Below, piece after piece: positions 24,601 to 37,164 of a DNA stretch of 64,000 bases (position 1 is the first letter of the stretch; each line of letters begins with the position of its first letter). Source of the stretch: Oxytricha trifallax. Its lineage: Eukaryota > Ciliophora > Spirotrichea > Sporadotrichida > Oxytrichidae. The notes under the pieces are model-generated. The model worked only from the letters and a program-made list of their open reading frames with translations, made no database searches and was not told the origin of the DNA. The stretch spans positions 104,266 to 168,265 of the forward strand of contig ARYC01000036.1 in the NCBI GenBank assembly GCA_000711775.1, read 5' to 3'. The translations under genes and the position numbers were made by a program.

Positions 24601-25039
24601 ATAACTCACGTTAGAAGCGATATATAATATTCCAAAGCAGACTATGTGTACTAAAGAATAACATACGGCATCATCAATCTGCAGGTTATAATTAAGAAAC
24701 ATCACTTGAGCTAAGCCGATTATCCTAGCTTCAAAAGATTTATCGCATGTAGAGTATAAAAAAGGGACAAATAATTAAAAAATTTTGATACTTTTTGCTT
24801 GAGCTGAAACAAAATACCTGCTCTTGCCAAAAGCGTTATGGATATTTCACCAATTAATCACACCAAAAATATCAATGAGGTATTTGATAATAAGTCTTAA
24901 AGCTTTTTATCTGCTTTCGTGCAGCTAATCATATTCATGTTTGAAGGAGTGCTAAATTATCTCTTGCATTCATTTTTCTACTAAAATAGAGAAATTTAAT
25001 CTCTAGGATACTTACTTGAATCATTCATAATAATTATTG
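21640..25039. other. AT-rich stretch
   Basis: AT-rich DNA apart from the MITE at 23,282-23,543. A somewhat GC-richer area at 24,320-24,760 has no frame I can support as coding. ORFs in standard code at 22,004 and 24,124 are hydrophobic and unconvincing. Confidence 0.4.
23282..23543. mobile_element. 262-bp MITE with telomere-like ends
   Basis: Terminal inverted repeats of about 43 bp begin AAACCCCGTTAGTCAATT and include GAAGATTGGGGATTAAGA; the right end is the complement with a few changes. The element is flanked by TA on both sides (23,280-23,281 and 23,544-23,545), which fits the TA target of Tc1/IS630 transposases. The AAACCCC ends recall the telomere-like ends of TBE elements. It has no coding capacity and could be a non-autonomous derivative or an internally eliminated sequence. 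Confidence 0.7.
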
Positions 25040-25213
25040 ATGCAGAAAATGATTCTAATTTATCTTAGCACCCTTACCTTTTACGAAGCATAGGCAAAGA
25101 TAAAAGAGGAAGACCGAGCTGAACTGCATCCACTATTAATGGTTAAGGTGGATTTAGACGGAACTTCAACAAATAGGTCGAATCTCATTGAAAGTTAAGG
25201 GATTAAGTTTTGA
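25040..25213 (+). CDS. Small ORF with signal-peptide-like start
   Basis: Reads from ATG 25,040 to TGA 25,211-25,213, with two TAG/TAA read as Gln; 57 residues. It begins with a short basic-hydrophobic segment (MQKMILIYLSTLTFYEAQA) typical of a signal peptide with an A-x-A cleavage site, then a charged part (KIKEEDRAELHP) and LLMVKVDLDGTSTNRSNLI before GIKF. The VDLDG...GIKF spacing faintly recalls thioredoxin/PDI strands, but no CxxC is present. GC is above background. It may be one exon or segment of a larger gene. Confidence 0.35.
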
Positions 25214-28200
25214 TTCGAAGTTTTCAACACAGGAATGAATTTAATTATTTTCTTCAAAGTTTTGATGTGTCATAAGTGAGATATTTGTAAAATGTATAGA
25301 AACATTTATCTTTGGTTGTTTTTAAATTACTATTAAATTTCCACTATTTCTAATTAATTTATTTAAATACTGTTTGCTGTTATATTAGATTTATGTTTAA
25401 CTGTATTATTAAATATTAATTGGTCATATTGAAATGTTATAATGGCATTTAATCTTTTTCCTTGTGCACACTATATATATTAAAATCAATAAAATTGTAT
25501 ATAAAAATATAAGAAATAAACACCGCTTTTATTAAACAGTAAATTTGATTTATTCACATAGAAAAATATAAATATGTCATTGATAATTAATTATCTATTA
25601 TATACTTTAAATTTTATTCATTTAAGAAATAATAATTTTATAAAATGCAAAATATTAATTAAAATTTACTTTAATTTTTAGAAAGGAAAGTGACTGTATT
25701 TTTATTCAAAGTTTAAATTATATTAATGACATATAATTATATAAATTAATTAAACTGATAAATATGCTTAAGTAGTAAAATTTAAAATTTATCACTTGCT
25801 ACCCCTATTTATTGTAATAAAATATAAATCAAACATTATATCAAAAATAATTATAGTAATATCTAGAGATTAATTAACTATAAATTCTTAATATTTCAAA
25901 TTATAGTATTCAAATTTAGAATCCATATTAACTAAATGTAACATTCTTAAATCATAAGAGTTTAAATAGATGACTGTAGATGTCGTTGAATACCTTCTAA
26001 AGCATATTGAGATATTATATTACGATGAAATTCATCAATTTAAAGAAGCGATGTAATATATAATTGAAGAACTAAAATTAGCTTTTGTAATTAATGAATG
26101 AACTATTTAAAATAAAGTATATTATTATTTTAATGTCTAATTTCCAAAGAGTTAATAGAAGATATGTAGAATCAGAATTCTGTGTTGCTAGTTGAACCCT
26201 TTTCATTAGTAAATAAATTGGTGGAAAACATTTTAAAGAGTTAATACTATGAGATTTTATAAACTCCAAATTAAGAAAGTTATAAAAACATAGGTTATGA
26301 TGAGTTTATTGAAACTATAGAAAAGTTTTTAATTAATCAAGAAATAAAAAAAGTTATAATTTATAAATTTTCGCAGTACTAGAGATAAATCAATCTACTT
26401 GAACTTATACAGAGTGACTAGAGAATAAAGAGAAAATGGATAAATTCATGAAGTAATTTATTGAGAGAATAGATATTAAAAAAATCATAATCCACAAAAC
26501 CAAGATTGAGAAACATGATTAAAATAAGAAATTTATTTCACTTTCGTAATTATAATGTACCACATACAAATTTTTGCTTTTAAAGGTAATAGATAATTAT
26601 GTCAAAATAAAAGCAATAAAACTCTAAATTTGAAGTCTCTAAATGCCGAAAGCAAGATTTATCAGTTAATATTGAGCATTAACGGGCTCTCTTCATGTAT
26701 AAGTAAGGCTAATTACTTTCCATTTTTTTCCTTATAGCTTCAATTTTTTATTTTACCGCATGAGTTCATACTTATCTTATTAAAGTTTTTATAAGTAATT
26801 TTTCTAAAATTAATGACAAATCTTCATTCTATTAGATGAGTCTTCTTCTATTCAAAACCTTACCTCGTTCAGTTAAACACACTAAAATAAGAGTGGGGAG
26901 TCAAAAGAGGAATTAATTAATCATATTTTATAAATTTAAAAATTAAAATATTGTGAATGATTTATTGAATTGATGATTATACAAACGATCGAATAATATT
27001 TAAAAATGAAAATATTTCTAAAACACTTTGTCTTCCTCATTAATCTTACTGTCTTCATCTTCAAATATTGTTACAATTCCTTGCTCTAATACTTGAGTGA
27101 TTCTGTGATGCACTTATCATGTAGCATCTATGGTCTTACCACGTATGACCACTAAAAAAAGTAAATTAAAGATATACTTTAGTAAGTTACATCTAAAGTG
27201 CGTACTGTACGACTCTTGTGTCGCATTATAACATTACTTATATTAAGTTTAACTTCCTATTATATATTTAATATAACAAGATTTTGAATCAATTTATGCA
27301 ATTAGAGTTTTAAAATGGTCGTCCAGAATTTAGGTTCCACAAGATAAAAATAATGAAAATGTATAACAGCCCATGTAAAGAACAGGGCTCTTATAGCTAA
27401 TCAGAATATTATTAAGATTAATTAAGCTATTTAATTGAGTGTAACAGTTATAGTTGATTTAATAAAATCAGCAAATTGAATAAATGTTGCTTTATTATTC
27501 AACAATACTTTTGCTAAAATTGGAGATTCTTTTAAAGTCATGAATTTAAAATAAACCCTAAGATATTTTTACAGGCAACTATTGAAAATTGCTCTGTTTG
27601 AAAATAAATGTATAAAGAAAGTTTGATAATGGTGTTGAAGCTATATATTCAATATAAGTTATCATATTTACAACTTTAAATCTTAATCAAATTGAATAAA
27701 AATTTTGATTAAAATATACTTTAAGTTAAATTTATTGAAAATAATATAGTAAATTTCTATAATACATTGTATTGTAATAACACTCAACTTTATGAAACCT
27801 TAATTTTAATGAAAGGCATTAAAGTATTTAGGAAAAAATAATATATAGTAAAAGAAAAAATTATAAAATTGTAGAGTAATCATCTAGATTGAGAGATATA
27901 GAAAGTTATCTCACTTATAGATAATGAAGAAACTAGGTATTTCTAAATAAAACTAATGAAGATTCTTGAAAAGTCTTGTTAAAAATACTTAATTTTGGAA
28001 TTTAAATTAAATTAACAAAGTAAATATAGGAAACTTCACAATAGTGTACTTTAACATATAAATAATTTGCTAATGTTTGACACTTAGTCATTACCGGTTT
28101 CAGATATATTAACATTTTATTAGAAAGTCTATAATGATGTTTAGCTTAATGAATATTTTAACTCTTTTTGAAAAAATCAATGTTTTCATATAAATTAAAT

Positions 28201-30889
28201 AATATATTTATACTTATCTTAACAGTAAAAGTAGTAAGTTACAACGATAAATTGTAACTTATTAACTCTTTGAGTGCTTAAAAGAAGATAAAAGCATTTT
28301 CAAATTAACAATAAAATTGAATCAACACTTAAATATACATATTAAAGGCACAAATTGGAACACTACACGTAAAAAACGAAGATACAAGCACATAGTCACA
28401 TAAACAAATGTACTTAATCATAGTAAATTCAAGTTCTTGAGAACTATTTTACAGTTTAAATCATGGAAGAACTAATCTAAATACATTTTTGTGCTTTCAT
28501 TGCAATCAAGTGTAGCAGTGGTAATATCGTCACTGATTAGACTTCAATCACTTCAATACTTTCTAATAATGATCCTAATCATATATTTCAGAGTGTTATG
28601 GACAAGTATATAAATTAAGCTTGCCTATTAATATTTCTGGGACATTATCATAGGAGAATTGCACCAGTGGAATTAATGTACTCATGATTTAATAAAAGTG
28701 AATTAAATCCCTTTAACATTATAGTTTCTTAAATTAATATAAGTTTGAAGACAGCCTATATGAATAAGCTAAAAATGATTATTTTCACAATTTATTATTA
28801 CCTCTCTGGTAACCCCTCATAAACTTATATTATGTACAGGGAATTGTAAGGGTCAATAAGTAAAGATCTAGAAATCAATAGCATGAATAAAAATGTTAAT
28901 AAAGTAAGAATTATTATAGCTATCATCATTATATTTAGCATTAAATTTTTGAAAAATTTATATCGTCAACAGAAAAAATTCTTATTAAGTTAATAGTAAT
29001 AGAATTCTTAGTATGTGAATACATTAATTCAATTTTTAGTCAAGTAAGAGTTTTTAAATAAGAAATACCTAAATTTTTATTCAAATGCAATTTGCTTAAT
29101 TTTTAATTAGTATAAAATAGAATAAGAAAATAATCCACAGACATTTTTAGAGCAAATTTACTTTTGTGATTTGAGTTGTTTGGTTTTAACAAAATATTTT
29201 ATAGAATATATTTAAGGAAATTCTACTCAAGGCACAATCGATTTTGTTTTAACTGAATATCATTAAACGAGAGTATCATTGTTTTAACTTAGTGGTATGG
29301 TAAATATTTTCAATATTAAGACAATTAGTAGAATTAATGCAATGATTAACTTTAAAATTGAGAAAATTATTAGTTATGCTTTTTTTAATATAATACAATC
29401 GAGATTTAATTGTTTTTAATTAAATTTCATCATTGATTAATGAAAGATACAAAAATAACAAGGTATTAATAAAAAAATTATCAAAATTCTATAATTTAAT
29501 ATAAAGCATATTAGATAAGAGAAGATCAAACTTTATAATTAAGAGTAACCAAATTTACTCAATTATTTTTCTTGATTTATTAATTAATAAATTATAAACT
29601 ACTAATATAGCGTTGACTAAACCTCAAAGTTTAATTAATTAGAATTTATATTATCTTAAGATGTAAAATTGCTAAAATATTATTAAATATTAAGAAAGAT
29701 TTATCTTTTAAATAATTTAGTTTATTCATATTTATATAAGTAGTAAGTATTTCATTGAATAAATTATTTTCACAGTATATATAAATAAACCCATCTTTTT
29801 TTTTAAAAATAAAATTATACTAACTTGTTACCAATCAGTTTATTTTTAAAAACAGTAATCATAGAACCACATCTATTCGCGTTGACAATAGCTAATCCAA
29901 TACAAGCCTTTGGGAAATGAAATTCCAAGTTCTTGCTTGTTCTGTGGGGATAGTTTATAGAATTTCATTTTACCCCTCGGATTGTCTTAATTGATTCTTA
30001 TTATCTCTGTAAACATAATCAAGAATTGTCAAATTATTCATTGAATAATTCCTTAATTTTATCACGCCAATCTGACTATCTATATTTATATGTTACAAAC
30101 TAAACAACAGGTAGACATAGGTTAAGATGTTTACTGTTGTTTGGAAACTTCCTGAGTAAGTGACACATCGAGTATAAATAAGGATATCTACTTAGAATGA
30201 GAAATCAATCAAGTTATTCACTACTCTATTTATAGGTTTATTTTTAATTTAACTATTAAAATTGCACTCCAACTCTTATTTTCATTAATTTTATGAATAA
30301 AGTTCGGTATATACATTATTAAAATAAATGTTAATTATTTTTTTAATTAAGGTGTTAATATGATAATTCATTTGTTTATACCTAAATAAAGTTTCTATAA
30401 ATTCATTAAAATAATCATTTCATATTAAATTACTAATAAATTAAAACTATAGATAAATACTAATTATCTTAAATGTAAAATATAATTTAAGTCCATGCAT
30501 AAAGTTCATAATTAAAACATTTAATGTTATCTCTTATAAAGAAGATATCATAATTATGAATAATTTAAAACAAATAAATTCTTATTAAACATAGTCCAAA
30601 CCTAATCACTTTACCGTTTGGTATAAATTGCAGTATTCATTATTAAGTAAATAAAATTATATAAAATAGAATTAGAAAATTCTTGATTATTCAAAAACTG
30701 ATAAATATTAAAAATTTTACCTATTTATGAGATTTATTTCCAGCAAGCATATTCATTTTTCTAATTTTGTAAATAAAGAGTGCCATTTTTAAATTATAAT
30801 TTAATTTAGCTTAATTAAGATTATTTAATAAATATTGAGTTTATTATAATCTTTTTCTTCACATTGATTATTTATCTTTTACGCAATGT
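25214..30889. other. Long AT-rich desert with weak gene remnants
   Basis: Mostly featureless. Three GC-richer islands give short ciliate-code open stretches: 27,015-27,149 minus (HHRITQVLEQGIVTIFEDED, preceded by a TGA), 28,497-28,688 plus (IAIKCSSGNIVTDQTSITS onward), and about 29,860-30,030 minus (EILQTIPTEQARTWNFISQR). None is recognisable, and each could be a remnant or a separate gene segment. Confidence 0.35.
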
Positions 30890-31410
30890 TAAGTTATGAA
30901 GAAAGTTAACTTTCTTAAGAAGCTATTAAAGATATAGAGTCCTTAGGCGTAAAACAGAATAATACTTTTATTGATCAAAAGACAAAAAACCATCAAAAAA
31001 GATATTCCATCCTTTTTAAATGACTTATATGATAAAAAGGTTGATCTTTAGTACAGCACGCGAAGAAGCAGCTAGTCTAATTATAAGTTCACCGAACACC
31101 CTTGACTAATAGAAAGAGCAAAACCAATTCTCCAAAAGAGTAATTATGATTATTGATAAGTTGCTAGAACAAGAAGTATTCAAGATATTAAGAATTCAAA
31201 TGACAATCTTAGGTTAAGTAATGAGTTCATATAAAATAAGACTTCTGAAAACAAGTTATCTAAAAGGATTGGAAGTCAACACAGACTTATATAATAGTAC
31301 AATAAAATGGAACAGCATGCTCAAAGGATGAATATTCTCAAGAGATAGCTATATACTTAGTAAAAACTTACTGTACAGTTAATTATGGAGATAAATAAAA
31401 TTTTTATTTA
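30890..31410 (+). pseudogene. Unrecognised Gln- and Lys-rich gene segment
   Basis: Starts MLSYEESQLSQEAIKDIESL in ciliate code; a TGA and a one-base shift near 31,005 lead to FLNDLYDKKVDLQYSTRRSS, then RTRSIQDIKNSNDNLRLSNE and RLIQQYNKMEQHAQRMNILK. Two more in-frame TGA lie in the middle. The composition suggests a coiled coil. The segment is bounded by AT-rich DNA on both sides. It could be a decayed gene or a macronucleus-destined segment with short excised pieces. Confidence 0.4.
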
Positions 31411-32214
31411 AATACCATCCAAGTTATATCAGAATAGATAAAGTGGAAATCATAAAATATTGTCTTATCTTATTAATTGACTATTTTGAAAGAAACTGAT
31501 GAATACATTAAAATACATAATGGATGAAGTGGAATTAATAAATGATTTTCTAATTTAGTAATTTAATTTTTAATTGATGTAACCCATAGTAACGATTCGA
31601 TATCCTAAATTTTAAATGCAAAATTAAAAGCTAATGTTTTCTTGAATATTAGTTTAATTTAAAAATTTTTCGCTCTTTAAATTTTATTATAGTATGTCTG
31701 ATTCTTTTTTAAAATTGATTTTAGTTGAAAAAGTTATTCAATTTAGAAACTGGTCTAGTTTTTATAATCCCTTATTACTGCACAAATGATAATTTTAAAA
31801 TCGTCTAAGATATTTTAAAGAACAATCCCTTTTTTATTCTAAGCAAAATTCATAATAGGAATTGCCTTTAAAAGTTTTCATAAATAAATGAAGAGTTTTC
31901 TTAAAATAGGCATAGTAAGTATTACAGATTAGTAAAAACATTGGTACCTTTCCATTAAATTTTGGCTCATTCGCAAAATTCAAAATAAATCCTCAAATAA
32001 TCGGAATCCTTCCAAATTTTAAGAAATATTAAAACAGCCATTTTTTAAATAATAAGAAAAGATCATGGGTTGAGTTTGATAAGAAAGATATTTAACTGTG
32101 TAATTAAAAACTTACTTGAAATATGTACACTCAGATAATAAGATTAAAATGATATTGACAAAATGATAAGTAAAATAAGTAATATTGATAAAATATAAAA
32201 CAAATAAGTAAATT
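31411..32214. other. AT-rich noncoding stretch
   Basis: AT-rich DNA before the transposase remnant of element C. The N-terminal half of that transposase should be here but cannot be seen, and no terminal repeat is visible. Confidence 0.4.
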
Positions 32215-32700
32215 TACACAAAGTAAATGAAGATTAAGCATGCTGTAGGTGTAACAGCCATATGCTATTCTTGGTGGAATAAAAGAAGATATTAGCCTCA
32301 AGACCTGTGCTATTTACCCTCGTTCCATAAAAACTGAACAATATTTTTTGTTCTTGCAATAACTCAGAGATAAGTACGATGACTAAGAGATTATTCTATT
32401 CGTTGATAACTTGACAGTTCATAAAACTAAAGACTCAAGGAAGGAATATGAAAGGCTAAACATACAACTGTATTTAATGTTCCTTACAGGCCTTAGTTCA
32501 ATGGAATTGAATTATGATCGGGGTTATTGAAGGGTCATTAAGAAATTGCTGCTCTACCATTTGATGCATGATTTAAAGATAGACACAGTCGATTTTATTA
32601 AGAGTGCTGCTTAGAGAGTCAGCTATGAGAAAGCTAAAGTATGCGCAAGAGAAGGGAAATTTTGTGATATAAATAAGTTTTAGATTTAAACGAATGAATA
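32215..32700 (+). pseudogene. IS630/Tc1-type transposase remnant, element C
   Basis: C-terminal half of the transposase. It reads AILGGIKEDISLKTCAIYPR, then the second catalytic Asp in ILFVDNLTVHKTKDSRKEYE, then, after a one-base shift, the third acidic motif NVPYRPQFNGIEL, and, in the previous frame, HDLKIDTVDFIKSAAQRVSY. At least two frame changes and TGA codons are present, and the N-terminal half with the first Asp is missing, so the copy is dead. It is convergent with the 22 kDa-type gene on its right, as in the other elements. Confidence 0.75.
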
Positions 32701-32734
32701 TATTTACATATTATATTAACACATAAAGGATTTG

Positions 32735-33407
32735 CCATCTCTTAATTTTCTTCTTAAGGCTTGCTTGGGTCAATGTTTCTTCTCTTTGTGTCAGCTCCTG
32801 CATCTATGTTCATATCGTCTGGCTTTTTATAAATTTTTGAAGAGTCTCCAACTCAATTCATGATTTACAAGAGACTTTCTCTCTCTGTTTAATTTGCTGC
32901 GATCTTTCATCAAGTAAACAGCACTTCCAGGTTTTTCTATAAAGTTAGAAGAGTAAGCTTACTAGAGATGAATAGATGCTTCTGCAGTTCTTATAGTCAG
33001 GTGTCGCTGATTTTAATTCCCTGCTTCTATTTTTCCTCAGGAGAGATGCTATAGCGTTTCATGTGAACTTCTAAAATTACTTAATTTAAGTACTCAGGTT
33101 TCAGAGTTCCAAGGACACCAAAGAAGAAGTTTCTCTCTCGCAATTTATTAAAGAGTTGCAGCTTTGATGGAAGGAAGAGAGCTACATCAGGATCACTCAT
33201 TGCATCATCGTAGAGGTTTGTTTATATGTCATGGTAGTTAGTTACTTCCTGTGTTGGCAAGAACAATCTGACTATGGTAAATAAGTTAGTTATAAGTGAG
33301 ATCTTACCTTGATATGCCAAGCATCTGTAAAGGTCTACTTTACCTCTGAATTTTTCTATTATATCTTGAGATTAAAGTCTCTTCATTGCATCATTCATAG
33401 ACTCCAT
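32735..33407 (-). pseudogene. 22 kDa-type transposon protein, element C
   Basis: Starts at ATG 33,405-33,407 (MESMNDAMKRLQSQD) and continues with IIEKFRGKVDLYRCLAYQ. A 36-nt GT-AG intron (33,272-33,307), with an internal CTAAC branch-like motif, precedes VRLFLPTQE. The central block reads RNFFFGVLGTLKPEYLNQVI, aligning with KYFYGILGTL of element A. Frame changes then occur near 33,010, 32,935 and 32,855; the C-terminal pieces are basic (MKDRSKLNRERKS) and end in an acidic/Gln tail. No TGA stop is seen at the end. It lies back to back with the zinc-finger kinase gene and tail to tail with the transposase. Confidence 0.7.
33272..33307 (-). other. 36-nt spliceosomal intron in the 22 kDa-type gene
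   Basis: Reads GTAAGA to CATAG on the minus strand with ACTAAC inside. Its position matches the introns of copies A and D. The intron is a multiple of three and lacks TGA, so retention would not break the frame. Confidence 0.7.
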
Positions 33408-33802
33408 CTTGCTTCCAGTTTCTATAAATGTTTATGAAATTTATAATTATGGATATCCATTCTGAACTTAATAAAATTTTACTTCTAAATAGGGAGATCC
33501 ACTTGGAAGTCAACCTGAATCACATATATGGATAAAGATGGAGAAAGAAACTTTCTCCAAGTTTCAGAGTTTAACTTCCATTTTTATCAAACTTTCTCCA
33601 TTAAATTGCTTCTAATGATAATTTATTTAATTGAGTGTTGCCCCTTTTTAAATTAAAACTTTATTTGGAGGTTAAATTAAAGTTCAAAACCGTATTAGGT
33701 GGTACATTAAAAAATTAAATTTTTAAACTTCCCCTCCTAATTTTACGAGAACAAATTTAGGAGGACCAACTAACTTCACAAAACAAATTTAGGTGCATTG
33801 TA

Positions 33803-35412
33803 ATGTATAAAATGGATGAATTAGTAGATAAAATATCTCAAAATTTAAGAAAATTTAAACTAATGTCACTCACTCTGTTCTCATTAAACCTCTCTAAATC
33901 TTTGAGGATTTGCTCTTACTTGTGTATAAAAGGTAAAATTTATACAGCTTATATAATTATTAATAGTATTTATAAAATTAGCGGTAACTTACTTAGAAAA
34001 ACGACTATGCTTCGAATTAGCCAGCAAAAACTTTCTTTTATGAAATTGAGACTTGTAATGTCTCTACCTAATATGAACATGAAATTTTCTTTTCTTAAGT
34101 CTCAGACTTTGAATAGCAATTCAATTGTAAAATAGATATGCAGAGCTTAGAAAAATAATGTGAGGTACAAATAAAAATGGTTGAAGAGGAGGAAGAGAAA
34201 AATAAATTTAAAATAGATCATTTTTGTGAAGAGTGTTTGAAGAGCTTTACTTATAAATCTGCTCTCAAACGTAATATTTTAGAGCAGCATTCTAACAAAC
34301 CCAAGCTCTATCTTAAGCATGATAGAATATATGGAAAATATTTCTGCCCTTATGTAATAAGTTATACAATCATTCAAGAGATCAGAAAATTCACCTTGAA
34401 AAACACCATGGTAAGAAGTCTGAGGTCATAGGTCCTGAGACTGGTGAAGTATTTCTTCAGAAAAGAAAGCCAAGAGACTCATTAGAATCTTTAGAGAAAA
34501 GAGTTAAGAAAGAGAATAAACTCATTAAATCAGTGAGAAACCTCCCTGCCTCTGAGATAGTAAAAATTTCTCTCAAGATGCATTCACTCAAGCTTCCAAT
34601 ATTTAATATAATTGGCCTAACTGAGTGCAAAGAAAGTTAACTTATTCTTGAGGATATATTTGAGAAAAAAGTCATATCTGATAAGCAGTCTGCTTACAAA
34701 ATTATCCATTCAATTACTTTAAATGTGATGACTAGTATCAAATGGAGTTTGTCAATGAGTTTCAAGCTCTTACTAAAACAAGGGATAGACTGAGCAGATT
34801 TATAATTAAACTTGAAGCAATTCTCCTTGCTTAAAATTATGTAGCTTTTCGCCAGCCTTTATTCTAAATGACATTCAGAGACTGTATTCATAACTAAAGG
34901 TGTCCAAAGTAATTACCTCTTATTCTAACAAATGTCTGCAAAGGTATTGAGGACTGCATACTTTAGGATACGTGCACAGAGATTTAAAGCCTGAAAACAT
35001 TATGCTTGACTTTTCACCACTCAGAGTGGTAATAATAGACTTCAATAGATCGAAGAGATTTAAGGCTTCAGGACTGGCCAAAGTTCGTGGCACTCATGGA
35101 TATTTTCAAGAGAGAGAAGACTTGAGGGATAGAGATATTAGGTGGGATATCTTGCCTCTAGCAGCAATAATAATAGAGTGCGATATGCAAAGAAATGACT
35201 ACTACAATTTTAGAAGAAAAAAAGATTCAAAGCAAAGAATTCAGCAGTATTTAGAGCAAAATAAGATAAAAGGTAAAATAAGAGATATGGCTCAGAAAAT
35301 CATCCTGAAGCCTAACAACAGAGCAGAACATACAATCGACTAGATAATTAGTTAGTTAGGAGAAATTAAGTTTAGAAAGTTGCCTCATGATGCCAAGGTT
35401 CTGTTTGAATGA
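33803..35412 (+). pseudogene. C2H2 zinc-finger protein kinase (57 kDa TBE-type), element C
   Basis: Begins near 33,803 (MYKMDELVDKISQNLRK); a small intron or shift follows near 33,930. An acidic part (YEIETCNVSTQYEHEIFF, then VEEEEEKN) leads to finger 1 (HFCEECLKSFTYKS; its first His is Asn) and finger 2 (YFCP...CNKLYNHSRDQKIHLEKH), broken by a frameshift near 34,350. Next comes a linker of about 120 residues and, after shifts near 34,725 and 34,930, a kinase C-lobe: VHRDLKPENIMLD, VVIIDFNRSKRF (DFN where DFG is usual), GTHGY. An in-frame TGA lies at 34,948-34,950. The stop is TGA 35,410-35,412. A zinc-finger plus kinase protein is the hallmark third gene of Oxytricha TBE elements. No glycine-rich loop can be seen, so even the ancestor may be an atypical kinase. 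Confidence 0.75.
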
Positions 35413-35549
35413 ATATTAAAAATAAAACTCCTCTAATACACTAAAATTTACAATACATTTAAACATTAAACCTCTACATAAATCCTTTTTAAACCCTAAT
35501 AAAGTCTGCATTAATAGTCTACTTTTATCTATTAAAAACTTAATCAAAC

Positions 35550-35585
35550 TACTGAAAGGGTTTTGGGGGTTGAATGAAGGTTGTA
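35550..35585. repeat. Telomere-like right end of element C
   Basis: Reads AAAGGGTTTTGGGGGTTGAA, a slightly decayed G4T4 tract in the orientation expected for the right terminal repeat of a TBE element. It lies about 140 bp downstream of the zinc-finger kinase stop. The matching left end was not found. Confidence 0.55.
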
Positions 35586-36521
35586 TAGGATCTTTATTTA
35601 TAAATTAGTTGCAAATATAAGGAAATTAATTATAATAATGATTAATTATAAATATTTTTACTCTCATTTTAGAAATTAGATTGCTTAAAACAATAAATGA
35701 TAAAGCATTAAGTTAATTTAGAATTTTAATTTTATTATCTTTTATTAGTTATGGGCAAACTTTGCACTATTTGGTTTTAGGCCGTGAAAATTTTTAAAGC
35801 TCTGGAAAGAGAATATTGATAAAATATAAAACAATTAGAAATATTAGAAAATTTAAAATAAAATAACTGCAATGTTTTTTCTATTTGTAAATATAATTTA
35901 CTTAAGTTATTAAAAATGATAAATATCAGAAGTGTTTTAGACTGCGATTTATGAATACTAACTGAATTTATTTAGTTATTATTTAGTTTTTATAATATTT
36001 AGTTTTCTAAAATAATTCTATTTTAGCGGAAAAAAAATGATTTAAATTGCAGTAGATTTCATTAAGTTGAAATATCACAAATACTCTGAAATAAATATAG
36101 TAATATATTGTCTGTACCCTCTACAAACCAACTTCTAAAATGTTTGATAATAAGGTAATTTTTGTAACAATTAATAATGTATGATCACGAATAAAAAATT
36201 TTATATTGAAAAATTATGGATATAAATACTTACTTTTTGATTTATTGGAGTTTAAGTCTTGGCTCTAAGAGAAGATGATTCAATTGGTCCTCAATTTAAT
36301 TTAGAATTTTAATTTAAATGTAAATATATATATTACTATTAAGTTTTATCGTATATTTCAATTATTTTTAATTTTCAAAGATTTATGATCGATAGTAAAA
36401 CTCTTTTAAATCCTTTTATTTCTGTTTTCTTTAATATTTTCGGATAGAAGAGTGCAAATATCTATTGGAAATAGATAATATCTAATTTTGCAAGATAAAA
36501 TATAAAAGTTTTAAAAAAAGA
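35586..36521. other. AT-rich noncoding stretch
   Basis: AT-rich DNA between element C and the foldback element. I see nothing in it. Confidence 0.4.
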
Positions 36522-37164
36522 GGGCTGGGGGCGATATCTGAACCTATGCTGCAATATCTGAACCTAATGTGTTTTATAATAGTTTAAATATGTTTGCATA
36601 CATGCTTCTAATCAATTTAGGGTCAGAGAACACGAATAAATATCTTATGACAACGAGGGATCACTCTAAAGGGTGGAAAAACTACAATGAGTATCTGTTT
36701 TATCATAAATTTCACATAATTTTTATCTTTTTTTCACATGTATTTTTAATCAATTTTATTATTTTAAACTATACAACATACATGAGTCGTTGTAGATGAC
36801 ATCAATCAAGATAATGAAATACCATCAGTACTAATATTCTACCATAAATGCAATGAGTAAGTTTATAACTCATAGCTAGATATTTCATCTACAACGACTC
36901 ATGTATGTTGTATAGTTTAAAATAATAAAATTGATTAAAAATACATGTGAAAAAAAGATAAAAATTATGTGAAATTTTATGATAAAACAGATACTCATTG
37001 TAGTTTTTCCACCCTTTAGAGTGATCCCTCGTTGTCATAAGATATTTATTCGTGTTCTCTGACCCTAAATTGATTAGAAGCATGTATGCAAACATATTTA
37101 AACTATTATAAAACACATTAGGTTCAGATATCGCAGCATAGGTTCAGATATCGCCCCCCCCCCC
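36522..37164. mobile_element. 643-bp foldback transposon (MITE) with 8-bp duplication
   Basis: Arms of about 280 bp (36,522-36,799 and 36,885-37,164) are nearly identical inverted copies around an 85-nt loop. The outer ends are G-rich and carry two direct copies of GATATCTGAACCTA separated by a few bases. Flanks share AAAAAAGA (36,514-36,521 and 37,165-37,172), an 8-bp target duplication. The paired ORFs found in both arms are mirror copies and not real genes. High arm identity suggests recent insertion or conversion. Confidence 0.85.

Noticed and set aside
36569-37116. Two near-identical ORFs of 75-76 codons on opposite strands
   Set aside because: They are mirror copies in the arms of the foldback element, not independent genes.
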